NCBI GenBank assembly: GCA_900769745.1
Contig: CAAGHX010000129.1
Coordinates: forward strand, 1-14,865
DNA: 14,865 bases
Reading direction: 5' to 3'
Source: an uncultured Alistipes sp.
Lineage (GTDB): Bacteria > Bacteroidota > Bacteroidia > Bacteroidales > Rikenellaceae
In this document: piece by piece, positions 1-6,896 of the stretch
How positions within the stretch are numbered: the stretch's first letter is position 1
How the letters are laid out: each line of letters starts with the position of its first letter
The notes under the pieces: generated by a model
What the model was told of the DNA's origin: nothing
The model's database searches: none
What the model saw: the letters and a program-made list of their open reading frames with translations, nothing else
Made by a program: the position numbers and the translations under genes

Positions 1-127
1 AAAGTCTTGAATCGTATTCAAGGTCAAAAAGATTTAATACAGTAGGAAGAATATCTACATTACAACAAGGTGTATCAACCTTTATTGGGTCTATTCCTCC
101 GCACCACATAATACAACTTGATTTATA
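1..127 (-). pseudogene. C-terminal fragment of an LTA-synthase/sulfatase-like membrane phosphotransferase, 5' part missing
   Basis: The minus strand reads without a stop from base 127 to the window edge and gives about 42 residues, including WCGGIDPIKVDTPCCNVD followed by ILPTVLNLFDLEYDSRL. The VDTPCxxxDILPTxxNLF...EYDSRL pattern is, from family knowledge, the region downstream of the catalytic core in LTA-synthase-like members of the alkaline phosphatase/sulfatase superfamily, which act outside the inner membrane on phosphoglycerol-type head groups. An in-frame TAA lies immediately upstream at 128-130, and nagB begins at 137 on the other strand, so the membrane segments and catalytic Thr/metal-binding part cannot be present. 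An ATG at 107-109 exists in frame, but a protein starting there would lack the active site. The protein continues beyond base 1, so the downstream end is unseen. I infer a degraded or truncated gene; a chimeric assembly join is the alternative. Confidence 0.7.
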
Positions 128-136
128 TTAAAGATT

Positions 137-931
137 ATGAGACTTATTATCGAAAATTGTGCGGCCTCAGCTGGCCGTTGGGCTGCAAACTATGTTGCAG
201 AGCAGATTAATGCTAAGGCTGCCGTTAGCAGCGAGCCATTTGTTTTGGGTTTGCCTACTGGTTCTACTCCATTGGGTATGTACGCAGAGCTTATCAACCT
301 CTATAAGGCTGGTAAGGTATCATTCGCTAATGTTGTTACATTCAATATGGACGAGTATGTAGGTCTTCCAGAGGAGCACCCAGAGAGCTACCACTCATTC
401 ATGTGGAACAACTTCTTCTCTCACATCGACATCAAGCCTGAGAATGTAAACATTCTTAACGGTAACGCAACTGATTTGGCAGCTGAGTGTGAGGGTTACG
501 AGCAGCGCATCGTGGCTGCTGGTGGCATCGATTTGTTCATCGGTGGTGTAGGTGAGGACGGTCACTTGGCATTCAACGAGCCATTCTCTTCACTCAACTC
601 ACGCACTCGTATCAAGACTTTGACTGAGGATACAATCATCGTTAACTCTCGTTTCTTTGACAACGACGTAAACAAGGTTCCAAAGTTGGCGTTGACAGTT
701 GGTGTTGGTACTGTATGCTCTGCAAAGCAGGTATTGGTATTGGCTTTGGGTCACAAGAAGGCACGTGCCGTTCAGCAGTGTGTTGAGGGTAGCGTATCTC
801 ACGCTTGGACTATCACTGCATTGCAGTTGCATCCAAAGGGTATCATGGTTTGCGACGAGCCAGCAGTTGGTGAGTTGAAGGTTAACACTTACCGCTACTT
901 CAAGGATATCGAGAAGGATAACTTGTTGTAA
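137..931 (+). CDS. nagB: Glucosamine-6-phosphate deaminase (NagB)
   Basis: This cytoplasmic enzyme converts glucosamine-6-phosphate to fructose-6-phosphate and ammonia, feeding amino sugars into glycolysis. The 264-residue protein is full length for the short NagB family. The phosphate-binding LPTGSTPLGMY loop is at residues 39-49. The catalytic residues fall at the same numbers as in the E. coli enzyme: D72 in NMDEYVG, and D141, H143 and E148 in GEDGHLAFNEP. The start ATG follows an A/T-rich leader with no Shine-Dalgarno site, as is usual in Bacteroidetes. Codon use looks strongly biased (TTG for Leu, AAC for Asn, TTC for Phe, GGT for Gly), suggesting high expression. No TAnnTTTG promoter is visible in the 136 bp upstream, which are mostly occupied by the antisense gene remnant. 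deoD follows after 24 bp without a terminator, so the two may be cotranscribed. Confidence 0.96.
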   Translation: MRLIIENCAASAGRWAANYVAEQINAKAAVSSEPFVLGLPTGSTPLGMYAELINLYKAGKVSFANVVTFNMDEYVGLPEEHPESYHSFMWNNFFSHIDIKPENVNILNGNATDLAAECEGYEQRIVAAGGIDLFIGGVGEDGHLAFNEPFSSLNSRTRIKTLTEDTIIVNSRFFDNDVNKVPKLALTVGVGTVCSAKQVLVLALGHKKARAVQQCVEGSVSHAWTITALQLHPKGIMVCDEPAVGELKVNTYRYFKDIEKDNLL

Positions 932-955
932 TTAACTTAAAATCAATAGAAAGCT

Positions 956-1666
956 ATGGCAACAATACCCACACCTCACATCGGTGCGCGCGAGGGCGAG
1001 ATAGCCGAGAAGGTCATCATGGCAGGCGATCCATTGCGTGCCAAGTTTATGGCTGAGACATTCCTTACCAATCCTGTCCAGTATAATGCCGTGCGCGGAA
1101 TGTTGGGCTACACAGGCGAGTATAAGGGCAAGCGTGTCTCGGTGCAGGGTCACGGTATGGGTATTCCATCGATTGGAATCTACACCTATGAGTTGTTTAA
1201 CTACTATGGTGTGAAGCGCATAATCCGTACTGGCTCGGCTGGTGCCTATCATCCCGATTTGCAGTTGGGTGATGTGGTGCTCGGAATGGGTGCTTGTACT
1301 GATTCCAACTATGCCGACCAATATAACCTGCCTGGTGTCTATGCTCCTATTGCCGATTTCGGACTGCTGAGTGCAGCTGCGGCAAAGGCCGAGGCTATGG
1401 GCATCAACTACAAGGTGGGTAACATTCTCTCGAGCGATGTCTTCTATGGTGATGATGCCGAGAGGTGGCATCAGTGGCAGAAGATGGGCGTGTTGGCTGT
1501 CGAGATGGAGGCTGCGGCACTCTATATGAATGCTGCACGCAGTGGTAACGAGGCGTTGTGCATCTGTACCATCTCCGATTCGCTTGTGCACGGCACAGCT
1601 TGTTCGGCCGAGCAGCGACAGACCAGCTTTACCAATATGATGGAGATAGCTTTCGATATTATATAG
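956..1666 (+). CDS. deoD: Purine nucleoside phosphorylase, DeoD type
   Basis: The enzyme phosphorolyses purine (deoxy)nucleosides to the free base and (deoxy)ribose-1-phosphate in the cytoplasm. The 236-residue protein matches the length of the hexameric bacterial DeoD family and aligns from its first residues (MATIPTPHIGA). Visible motifs are the phosphate-binding AGDPLRAK (R28), GHGMGIPS, RTGSAGA (R91), GMGACTDS, the ribose-binding VEMEAAALY (E183-E185) and SDSL, whose D208 corresponds to the catalytic Asp204 of E. coli. R221 in SAEQRQT corresponds to E. coli Arg217. The tail is a few residues shorter than in E. coli. It starts 24 bp after nagB and is closed by a strong terminator at 1690-1720. 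Ribokinase lies just downstream as a separate transcription unit, which suggests linked nucleoside and pentose salvage. Confidence 0.95.
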   Translation: MATIPTPHIGAREGEIAEKVIMAGDPLRAKFMAETFLTNPVQYNAVRGMLGYTGEYKGKRVSVQGHGMGIPSIGIYTYELFNYYGVKRIIRTGSAGAYHPDLQLGDVVLGMGACTDSNYADQYNLPGVYAPIADFGLLSAAAAKAEAMGINYKVGNILSSDVFYGDDAERWHQWQKMGVLAVEMEAAALYMNAARSGNEALCICTISDSLVHGTACSAEQRQTSFTNMMEIAFDII

Positions 1667-1689
1667 TCGCTTGGCGGCTATTGGGAATT

Positions 1690-1720
1690 GGCGGGCACAA
1701 TTGTTGCTCGCCTTTTTTTT
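1690..1720 (+). terminator. Rho-independent terminator after deoD
   Basis: A GC-rich stem of 8 pairs (GGCGGGCA with TGCTCGCC, one G-U pair) encloses a 7-nt loop at 1698-1704 and is followed directly by eight T residues at 1713-1720. It begins 24 nt after the deoD stop and separates nagB-deoD from rbsK. Confidence 0.88.
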
Positions 1721-1782
1721 GTGATATGTCTACTATTTAGGTGATAGTGAAGTGTTTGAATTTGTGAAATAGTGTTGCGATA

Positions 1783-1813
1783 TTGCTTTTTCTTATGAAA
1801 ATTTGTATCTTTG
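1783..1813 (+). promoter_or_regulatory. Candidate Bacteroidetes-type promoter for rbsK
   Basis: TATCTTTG at 1806-1813 is an exact match to the Bacteroidetes -7 consensus TAnnTTTG. A TTG at 1783-1785, 20 bp upstream, fits the -33 element. The implied transcript start is near 1818-1822, only about 15-20 nt before the rbsK start, so the leader would be very short. The site lies after the deoD terminator, supporting a new transcription unit. Confidence 0.7.
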
Positions 1814-1839
1814 AGAGAGATATGTAAAAATGAGTGAGT

Positions 1840-2763
1840 ATGAAAAATATTGTAGTCATTGGAAGCAGTAATACCGATATGGTTGTCAAGACCTCTCATC
1901 TGCCCGCTGGTGGCGAGACAGTGTTGGGTGGCGATTTCTTTATGAATGCTGGCGGCAAGGGCGCTAATCAGGCCGTTGCTGCGGCTCGTTATGGCAATAG
2001 AGTGGTGTTTGTAGCTAAGATAGGCGACGACTTGTTTGGTGCGCAGGTGCGTGAGGCTATGAAACAAGATAACATCAACACCGATTATGTCTTTGTCGAT
2101 AAGGAGCATCCTTCGGGTGTGGCACTTATTACGGTAAATCGCGAGGCCGAGAACTGTATCGTTGTGGCTCCTGGCGCAAATGCACATCTTACTCCGGCGG
2201 ATATCGATGCTGCGGCCGATGAGATTCGCGGTGCGAATGTGGTGCTTATGCAGTTGGAGACGCCTATAGCTACTGTGGAGTATGCTGCCAAGATGGCTGC
2301 CGATGCAGGTGTGCCCGTAATCTTGAATCCTGCCCCAGCTCCTGCCGAGCCACTCAGTGAGGAGCTTTTGAAGAATCTTTTCTTGATTACGCCCAACGAG
2401 AGCGAGGCGTCGCGTATATCGGGAATCACTATCAAAGATATGGCGAGCGCACAACTTGCTGCAAAGGCTATCTACGATATGGGCCCCAAGAATGTAATCG
2501 TTACCCTCGGCAGCGATGGTTCGTTGGTCTACGATGGAGCTATGTTTATGCGTGTTGAGGCTATGAAGGTCGAGGCGGTGGATACCACTGCTGCGGGCGA
2601 TACATATAACGGTGTGCTTGCAAGCGTTATTGCCGAGGGTCGCACTCTGATAGATGCTGTGCACGAGGCAAATGTGGCTGCTGCCATTAGTGTTACCCGT
2701 ATGGGTGCTCAGCCGGCTGCTCCTACGCGCGACGAGATTATGCAATTCAAGCGCAAAAAGTAG
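1840..2763 (+). CDS. rbsK: Ribokinase (PfkB family)
   Basis: The enzyme phosphorylates D-ribose to ribose-5-phosphate with ATP, in the cytoplasm. From ATG at 1840 the protein has 307 residues, normal for ribokinase. It shows the N-terminal substrate-binding stretch GSSNTDMVV, the first PfkB signature GGKGANQAVAAARYG, NPAPAP, ITPNESEA, and the C-terminal signature TTAAGDTYNG with the catalytic Asp and anion-hole glycines. An in-frame GTG at 1834 would add two residues. I prefer the ATG because MKNIVVIGSSN is the normal family beginning. An overlapping 13-codon ORF starts at 1830 in another frame. A sugar transporter follows after 70 bp, so ribose uptake and phosphorylation are probably coupled. 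Other PfkB sugar kinases are possible, but the DTTAAGD context favours ribokinase. Confidence 0.92.
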   Translation: MKNIVVIGSSNTDMVVKTSHLPAGGETVLGGDFFMNAGGKGANQAVAAARYGNRVVFVAKIGDDLFGAQVREAMKQDNINTDYVFVDKEHPSGVALITVNREAENCIVVAPGANAHLTPADIDAAADEIRGANVVLMQLETPIATVEYAAKMAADAGVPVILNPAPAPAEPLSEELLKNLFLITPNESEASRISGITIKDMASAQLAAKAIYDMGPKNVIVTLGSDGSLVYDGAMFMRVEAMKVEAVDTTAAGDTYNGVLASVIAEGRTLIDAVHEANVAAAISVTRMGAQPAAPTRDEIMQFKRKK

Positions 2764-2833
2764 TTTTTGCAGTGGTAGGGCTTGTGCCCCTTACTTGAAA
2801 CAAAAATAGCGATAAACCTAAAACCTCTATAAT

Positions 2834-3844
2834 ATGTTTATTGTTCACAGTTATCTGTTAGCAGTTGTATTCTGCTTTATCACAATGCTTTGCTGGGGTT
2901 CGTGGGGTAATACCCAGAAGATGGCAGGCAAGACTTGGCGTTATGAGCTCTTCTATTGGGACTATGTTATCGGTATGGTGCTTTTCGCACTGCTCATAGG
3001 TCTTACGATGGGTAGTATGGGCTCGCAGGGCCGACCATTTATCGAGGATTTGATGCAGGCCAATGGCTCTGGTATCTTGAGTGTGCTGGTGGGTGGCGTG
3101 ATTTTCAACGCCTCGAACATCCTGCTCTCGGCATCGGTTTCGCTGGCTGGTATGTCGGTGGCATTCCCACTGGGTGTTGGTTTGGCTTTGGTGCTGGGCG
3201 TTATAATCAATTATGTAGGCGCACCTAAGGGTGATCCTATGTTACTCTTCTTGGGTGTGGCTCTGATAGTTGTGGCTATCGTCTGCAACGGCATCGCATC
3301 GGGCCGTATGGCTAAGGGTGGAGAGCAGAGCAAGTCTAATCGTAAGGGTATGGTGCTCTCGGTTGTTGCGGGTGTGCTGATGTCGTTCTTCTATCGATTT
3401 GTGGCTGCGGCTATGGATTTGGATAACTTTGAGCAGCCCACAGCGGGTATGCTCACCCCTTATTCGGCAATATTCGTATTCTCAATTGGTGTGCTGATCA
3501 GCAACTTTGTCTTCAATACGTTTGTTATGCGCCGTCCATTTGTAGGCGAGCCAGTTTCGTATAGCGAGTATTTCAAGGGCTCACTCTCTACCCACCTTGT
3601 AGGTGTGCTTGGCGGAGCTATTTGGTGCTTGGGTACTGCTTTCAGCTACATTGCAGCAGGTAAGGCTGGTGCTGCTATCTCGTATGCTCTTGGTCAGGGA
3701 GCTCCTATGATTGCCGCTATTTGGGGTGTATTCATTTGGAAGGAGTTTAAGGGTAGCGACAGTAAGACTAACTGGTTGTTGGGCATTATGTTCCTCTTCT
3801 TTATTGCGGGATTGGGACTTATTATCCTTTCAGGCGGTAATTAA
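2834..3844 (+). CDS. RhaT/GRP-type sugar transporter, probably ribose uptake
   Basis: A 336-residue inner-membrane protein with about ten predicted hydrophobic helices (roughly 5-25, 43-61, 81-101, 105-128, 135-155, 171-191, 207-230, 252-273, 279-301, 313-333) and very little outside the membrane. The two halves resemble drug/metabolite-transporter repeats, as in the RhaT and GRP (RbsU/GlcU-like) sugar permeases. N-terminal WGSWGNTQK and the small-residue helices around GAAISYALGQGAPMIAAIWG look like substrate-pathway segments. It lies 70 bp after rbsK in the same direction with no terminator between, so I infer ribose or a related pentose as substrate. Rhamnose cannot be excluded: RhaT is a relative and a rhamnosidase gene sits on the other side of the terminator. 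No binding protein or ATPase accompanies it, consistent with a secondary transporter. Confidence 0.8.
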   Translation: MFIVHSYLLAVVFCFITMLCWGSWGNTQKMAGKTWRYELFYWDYVIGMVLFALLIGLTMGSMGSQGRPFIEDLMQANGSGILSVLVGGVIFNASNILLSASVSLAGMSVAFPLGVGLALVLGVIINYVGAPKGDPMLLFLGVALIVVAIVCNGIASGRMAKGGEQSKSNRKGMVLSVVAGVLMSFFYRFVAAAMDLDNFEQPTAGMLTPYSAIFVFSIGVLISNFVFNTFVMRRPFVGEPVSYSEYFKGSLSTHLVGVLGGAIWCLGTAFSYIAAGKAGAAISYALGQGAPMIAAIWGVFIWKEFKGSDSKTNWLLGIMFLFFIAGLGLIILSGGN

Positions 3845-3879
3845 ACTCAATTACCCTCGCAATTTACCCAACTAAATAA

Positions 3880-3915
3880 ATATGCCCCCAAAGTTGAAAA
3901 ACTTTGGGGGCATAT
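3880..3915. terminator. Bidirectional terminator between convergent transporter and rhamnosidase genes
   Basis: A perfect 16-bp inverted repeat (ATATGCCCCCAAAGTT and its complement) closes a GAAA tetraloop at 3896-3899. It lies 36 nt after the transporter stop and 17 nt after the rhamnosidase stop. The T-rich flank is better on the minus strand (TTTATTTAG after the stem) than on the plus strand, but the stem is strong enough to serve both genes. Confidence 0.88.
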
Positions 3916-3931
3916 ATTATGCTTATTAGAT

Positions 3932-6586
3932 TTAGTTCTTTGGCAAGCGGTCGCAATTCACTGTGTGATTACCCGAGCCAAGCGAGATGCTTTTGCCATC
4001 TGGCGTATGCAATGTAGCCGTACTTCCTGTTGGGATAACCAAGTTTATCTTCAACTTGTCATCTGCTTTTTCCCAGCTTACATACAACTTACCATAAGGC
4101 GTATCCTTCGACACCTTTACCCAATCTATAGCATCAACAATTTGCGGGCGAATGTTGATGTGCTTATATCCGGGCTGCTTCTCGTCGGGGGTGATGCCGC
4201 CCAATGCTTGATAGAACCAGCTACCGATACCGTTGTAGCAGTTGTGAATACGGCTTCTGTCGCCATTCCAATGCTCCCAGGTAAGGTCTGCGCCATTGTC
4301 AATCATATATAGGTAACCTGGGTATTCGCGTTTTTTGAGCATCTGATACATCTCTTCTGCCTTACTCTCTCGTGTGGCCCATTGAGTTATGATAGGTACT
4401 CCAACGAGTCCTGTTGCCAGGTGTCCCTTGAATTGCTCATTGGTCTTTGTCCATAAAGTATTTTCAACAGCACCAATCTCCGATTGAGGTGTAGCCCCAA
4501 CAAACATAGGATATACCATATCTATCTGTGTGCCTGATGAATAGCTCTTAGCCTTGTTGTCAAAGAACGATTTGTGAATCAACTGATTCTGGCTCTTATG
4601 CTTTCGCAGATACTCTTCCGCATCTGCCTTATACCCGAGGACGTTGGCGATTTTTGACATTGTTAGGTAGCTCTCTGAGAGTACGCAGTTGCTAACTATG
4701 TCAATCGACTGAGGATCTTTCTGGTTGATTCCCTCCGGTGTCGCCCAATCGCCAAGATACCAATTCCTGTATTTTGTTACGCCCCAGTTCTTTAACAAGC
4801 CATTCTCCTTGTTGTTCTCTGCAAAATCTATCCATCGTTTCATCTGTGGGTAGAAGCGCTCAATCATACGCATATCCCCGTAGTTGAGATAACTTTGCCA
4901 AGATGCTATAATCATAAATTCGCACCAGAATGGGCCACCGCCCGCACTAATTGGATTTGGCGCAGTATGAGGCATATCGCCATTCTCTCGCTGGCAATCG
5001 CTCCACGCCAATAGCCAATTCAGGTATAGAGGCGATACATCAAACATTGTCTGGAATGTTGGAGTTGAGGCATTGCCATCGCCGCCATATCCAAGGCGCT
5101 CGATGTGCGGACAATCCACCATATAACCTCCTAATGTCAAGGCTTTTACCGTTTTATGTATCATATTATGGATGGCGTTCATATCGTTGTCCGAACACTC
5201 AAACGATGAATCACCTCCATAATCTGTGGTTATTGCTCGACCTGTTATCGAAGAGGCATCGAGGGCACTATCGAGACCCTTTATCTTCAGATACCTGAAT
5301 GCCTTGTATTGAAATTTATTGCTAAACACTCCTTTCGACTCGCCGTCACCTTCGTAAACGTCGGTATAGGTATCAATCTCTCTAAAGTCGCTAGGTTTGT
5401 TCAAGTAGAAATCTTCGTAATATATCTTTACTGCTTTGCCCTTTTCTACTACCGGCATATCAATCTCGACAAAACCTACAAAGGCGTGCCCCATATCGTA
5501 AACATATGACTCATTGTCAATTTTATGCACCGCCACAGGCTTGAATGTCTGATAGAATGTATTTAGCTCACACATCTGTTGCGACGATTTGTGCTGCGGA
5601 ATATCCCCAATAACAACTGATTGCCACTTCAGATTCTCTACTGCGCTGGGCGATAAATCTGTTACCAACTTGCTCTTGTCGATGTATTCACCATTTACCC
5701 ATAAATTGCCGATAGAGTACCTGCCGCTATTTGCCGCTTCCCACTTTTCGTCACTCTTCGCAATGACATTGTGCTTGCCATTAGGCTTTACGCTCTCTAA
5801 CTGAGCACGAACATATGGGCCACCGTCAACAACGCCCTGCGCCCTTTTGTGATACCAACCTATTCCGAGCCAAATAGACAACTCATTGTTGCCCTTTTTT
5901 AGGAGCTCTGTAACATCGTATGTCACAATTAGTGAGCGCTTGCTGAACTCGCTTACGGCAGGGTTAAGCATCGACTCTGAAACGGGCTCGCCATTTATGT
6001 ACGCTTCGTGATAGCCCAACGAATTGACGTGCAGCAATACGCGCTCTTTCGATGGTGTGTATTCAAATTTTGTCCTTACGATAGGCGATATCTGCCTATT
6101 ATTATGCTTTTCGCTCTGCGAGATGCCAATAAACTTAGCACCCTCGGCCCAATCGCTTTCAGAGAGCAATCCAATGCCAAAAAATGCTGGCTCACTCCAC
6201 TTGCTTGGCTTTCCCGATTGGTCCCATACGCGAACTTTCCAATATCCTGATTGACGAGAAGATAGCTGCTTGCCATCGTATTTAATCCCAATAGGCTCTG
6301 AGCTTTTTACCACTCCGCTATCCCATAAATCGGCCTTACCTTCTGCCAATTTGCCCAACTCTGATGCCACCAGCACCTGATAAGCACTCATTGTGACATT
6401 GTTTTCCACACTAAACATTTTCCAGCTAAAATGTGGAGAGGTGTTATCAATTGCAAGTGGCGAAATCAAATTTTCACACTTCAATTCTCCAACAGATATG
6501 CGCTTTGCCGCTGCGCTGTAGCAATTGATACCCGCAAATAGCAGGACACATAGTGTTGCGATAGATGTTTTAAGGAGTCTTCTCAT
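3932..6586 (-). CDS. Secreted alpha-L-rhamnosidase, GH78
   Basis: The enzyme is expected to release terminal alpha-L-rhamnose from plant or bacterial glycans or glycosides. The 884-residue protein begins with a signal peptide (MRRLL, then hydrophobic TSIATLCVLLFAGI, likely cut near SAAA-K at 27). GINC does not fit a lipobox, so it is probably periplasmic. It has N-terminal beta domains (about 30-480), an (alpha/alpha)6 catalytic barrel (about 480-800) and a C-terminal beta domain. DCPHIERLGYGGD supplies D491, E496 (probable general acid) and D503, with the 5- and 12-residue spacings of characterised GH78 enzymes. E771 in LTWEHW is the likely catalytic base. It stands alone on its strand, without SusC/SusD or other glycoside hydrolases. 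Sampled stretches (33% and 45% GC) are poorer than neighbours (48-60%), suggesting separate acquisition. Confidence 0.92.
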   Translation of the reverse strand: MRRLLKTSIATLCVLLFAGINCYSAAAKRISVGELKCENLISPLAIDNTSPHFSWKMFSVENNVTMSAYQVLVASELGKLAEGKADLWDSGVVKSSEPIGIKYDGKQLSSRQSGYWKVRVWDQSGKPSKWSEPAFFGIGLLSESDWAEGAKFIGISQSEKHNNRQISPIVRTKFEYTPSKERVLLHVNSLGYHEAYINGEPVSESMLNPAVSEFSKRSLIVTYDVTELLKKGNNELSIWLGIGWYHKRAQGVVDGGPYVRAQLESVKPNGKHNVIAKSDEKWEAANSGRYSIGNLWVNGEYIDKSKLVTDLSPSAVENLKWQSVVIGDIPQHKSSQQMCELNTFYQTFKPVAVHKIDNESYVYDMGHAFVGFVEIDMPVVEKGKAVKIYYEDFYLNKPSDFREIDTYTDVYEGDGESKGVFSNKFQYKAFRYLKIKGLDSALDASSITGRAITTDYGGDSSFECSDNDMNAIHNMIHKTVKALTLGGYMVDCPHIERLGYGGDGNASTPTFQTMFDVSPLYLNWLLAWSDCQRENGDMPHTAPNPISAGGGPFWCEFMIIASWQSYLNYGDMRMIERFYPQMKRWIDFAENNKENGLLKNWGVTKYRNWYLGDWATPEGINQKDPQSIDIVSNCVLSESYLTMSKIANVLGYKADAEEYLRKHKSQNQLIHKSFFDNKAKSYSSGTQIDMVYPMFVGATPQSEIGAVENTLWTKTNEQFKGHLATGLVGVPIITQWATRESKAEEMYQMLKKREYPGYLYMIDNGADLTWEHWNGDRSRIHNCYNGIGSWFYQALGGITPDEKQPGYKHINIRPQIVDAIDWVKVSKDTPYGKLYVSWEKADDKLKINLVIPTGSTATLHTPDGKSISLGSGNHTVNCDRLPKN

Positions 6587-6626
6587 ATCGATTTACGTTA
6601 GATTTATTTCAAAAAAATACTGTATA

Positions 6627-6634
6627 CAAATATA
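6627..6634 (-). promoter_or_regulatory. Candidate -7 promoter element for the GH78 gene
   Basis: On the minus strand these bases read TATATTTG, matching TAnnTTTG, 40 nt upstream of the rhamnosidase ATG. No clear TTTG -33 element is present; the expected position is simply AT-rich, so this could be a weak or activator-dependent promoter. Confidence 0.5.
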
Positions 6635-6681
6635 CGAAATTATAATTTAAAATTTGCGATGTGGTTCAGATCTCGGTCAAT

Positions 6682-6689
6682 TATCTTTG
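6682..6689 (+). promoter_or_regulatory. Candidate distal -7 promoter element towards the TonB receptor
   Basis: The bases read TATCTTTG, an exact TAnnTTTG match. A TTTG lies upstream at 6653-6656, but the 25-bp gap is longer than ideal. If used, it would give a leader of about 200 nt ahead of the receptor gene, or a short separate RNA. Confidence 0.35.
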
Positions 6690-6773
6690 ACACTATCCAA
6701 ACCATACTGAAATTCCCTACTTGATATGTTGATACAAAGTTATGGAAGTTACAAGAAAATAAAAATAATTTTG

Positions 6774-6781
6774 TATTTTTG
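6774..6781 (+). promoter_or_regulatory. Candidate proximal -7 promoter element for the TonB receptor
   Basis: The bases read TATTTTTG, matching TAnnTTTG, about 115 nt before the receptor ATG. No good -33 TTTG is seen. The paired CTGGGTA repeats lie just downstream of the implied transcript start near 6788, where a repressor or RNA-level control could act. Confidence 0.45.
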
Positions 6782-6896
6782 TTATTAATAATGAAATAGC
6801 TATGCTGGGTATATCTGGGTAGCTTTACACATATTACACAATCAAACGCTAACCTTTTTTTGCGCGGAAGGTGAAGTTTGGGCTTAACTTATAAAT

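Larger units (their letters stand above)
6587..6896. other. 310-bp divergent intergenic region between GH78 and the TonB receptor
   Basis: AT-rich and non-coding in my reading. It contains one minus-strand and two plus-strand TAnnTTTG-like sites. It also holds a TTGATA pair at 6721-6726 and 6729-6734, and two CTGGGTA copies at 6805-6811 and 6815-6821, flanked by AGCTA (6798-6802) and TAGCT (6820-6824). I do not recognise a riboswitch or RNA family. A run of seven T at about 6854-6860 is not preceded by a clear stem. Confidence 0.6.

Noticed and set aside
3..131. Plus-strand open frame running into nagB, ending TAA at 129-131
   Set aside because: It looks open and fairly protein-like, but the minus-strand reading gives specific family motifs (DILPT, EYDSRL), so the plus frame is a shadow.
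932..1591. 219-codon open frame antisense to deoD
   Set aside because: It has no motif and fully overlaps an unmistakable DeoD; a shadow frame.
1678..2745. 355-codon open frame antisense to rbsK
   Set aside because: Its translation is rich in His, Ser, Arg and Ile with no recognisable domain. It mirrors the codon pattern of rbsK and overlaps the terminator and promoter region; the sense frame has clear ribokinase motifs.
2764..2833. Small stem GGGC-TTGT-GCCC between rbsK and the transporter
   Set aside because: The stem is short with no T-run after it, so it is not a convincing terminator or riboswitch.
6587..6896. Possible riboswitch or small RNA gene in the divergent region
   Set aside because: I could not match any known RNA architecture or find a stem with a U-tract; it is reported only as a regulatory region with repeats.
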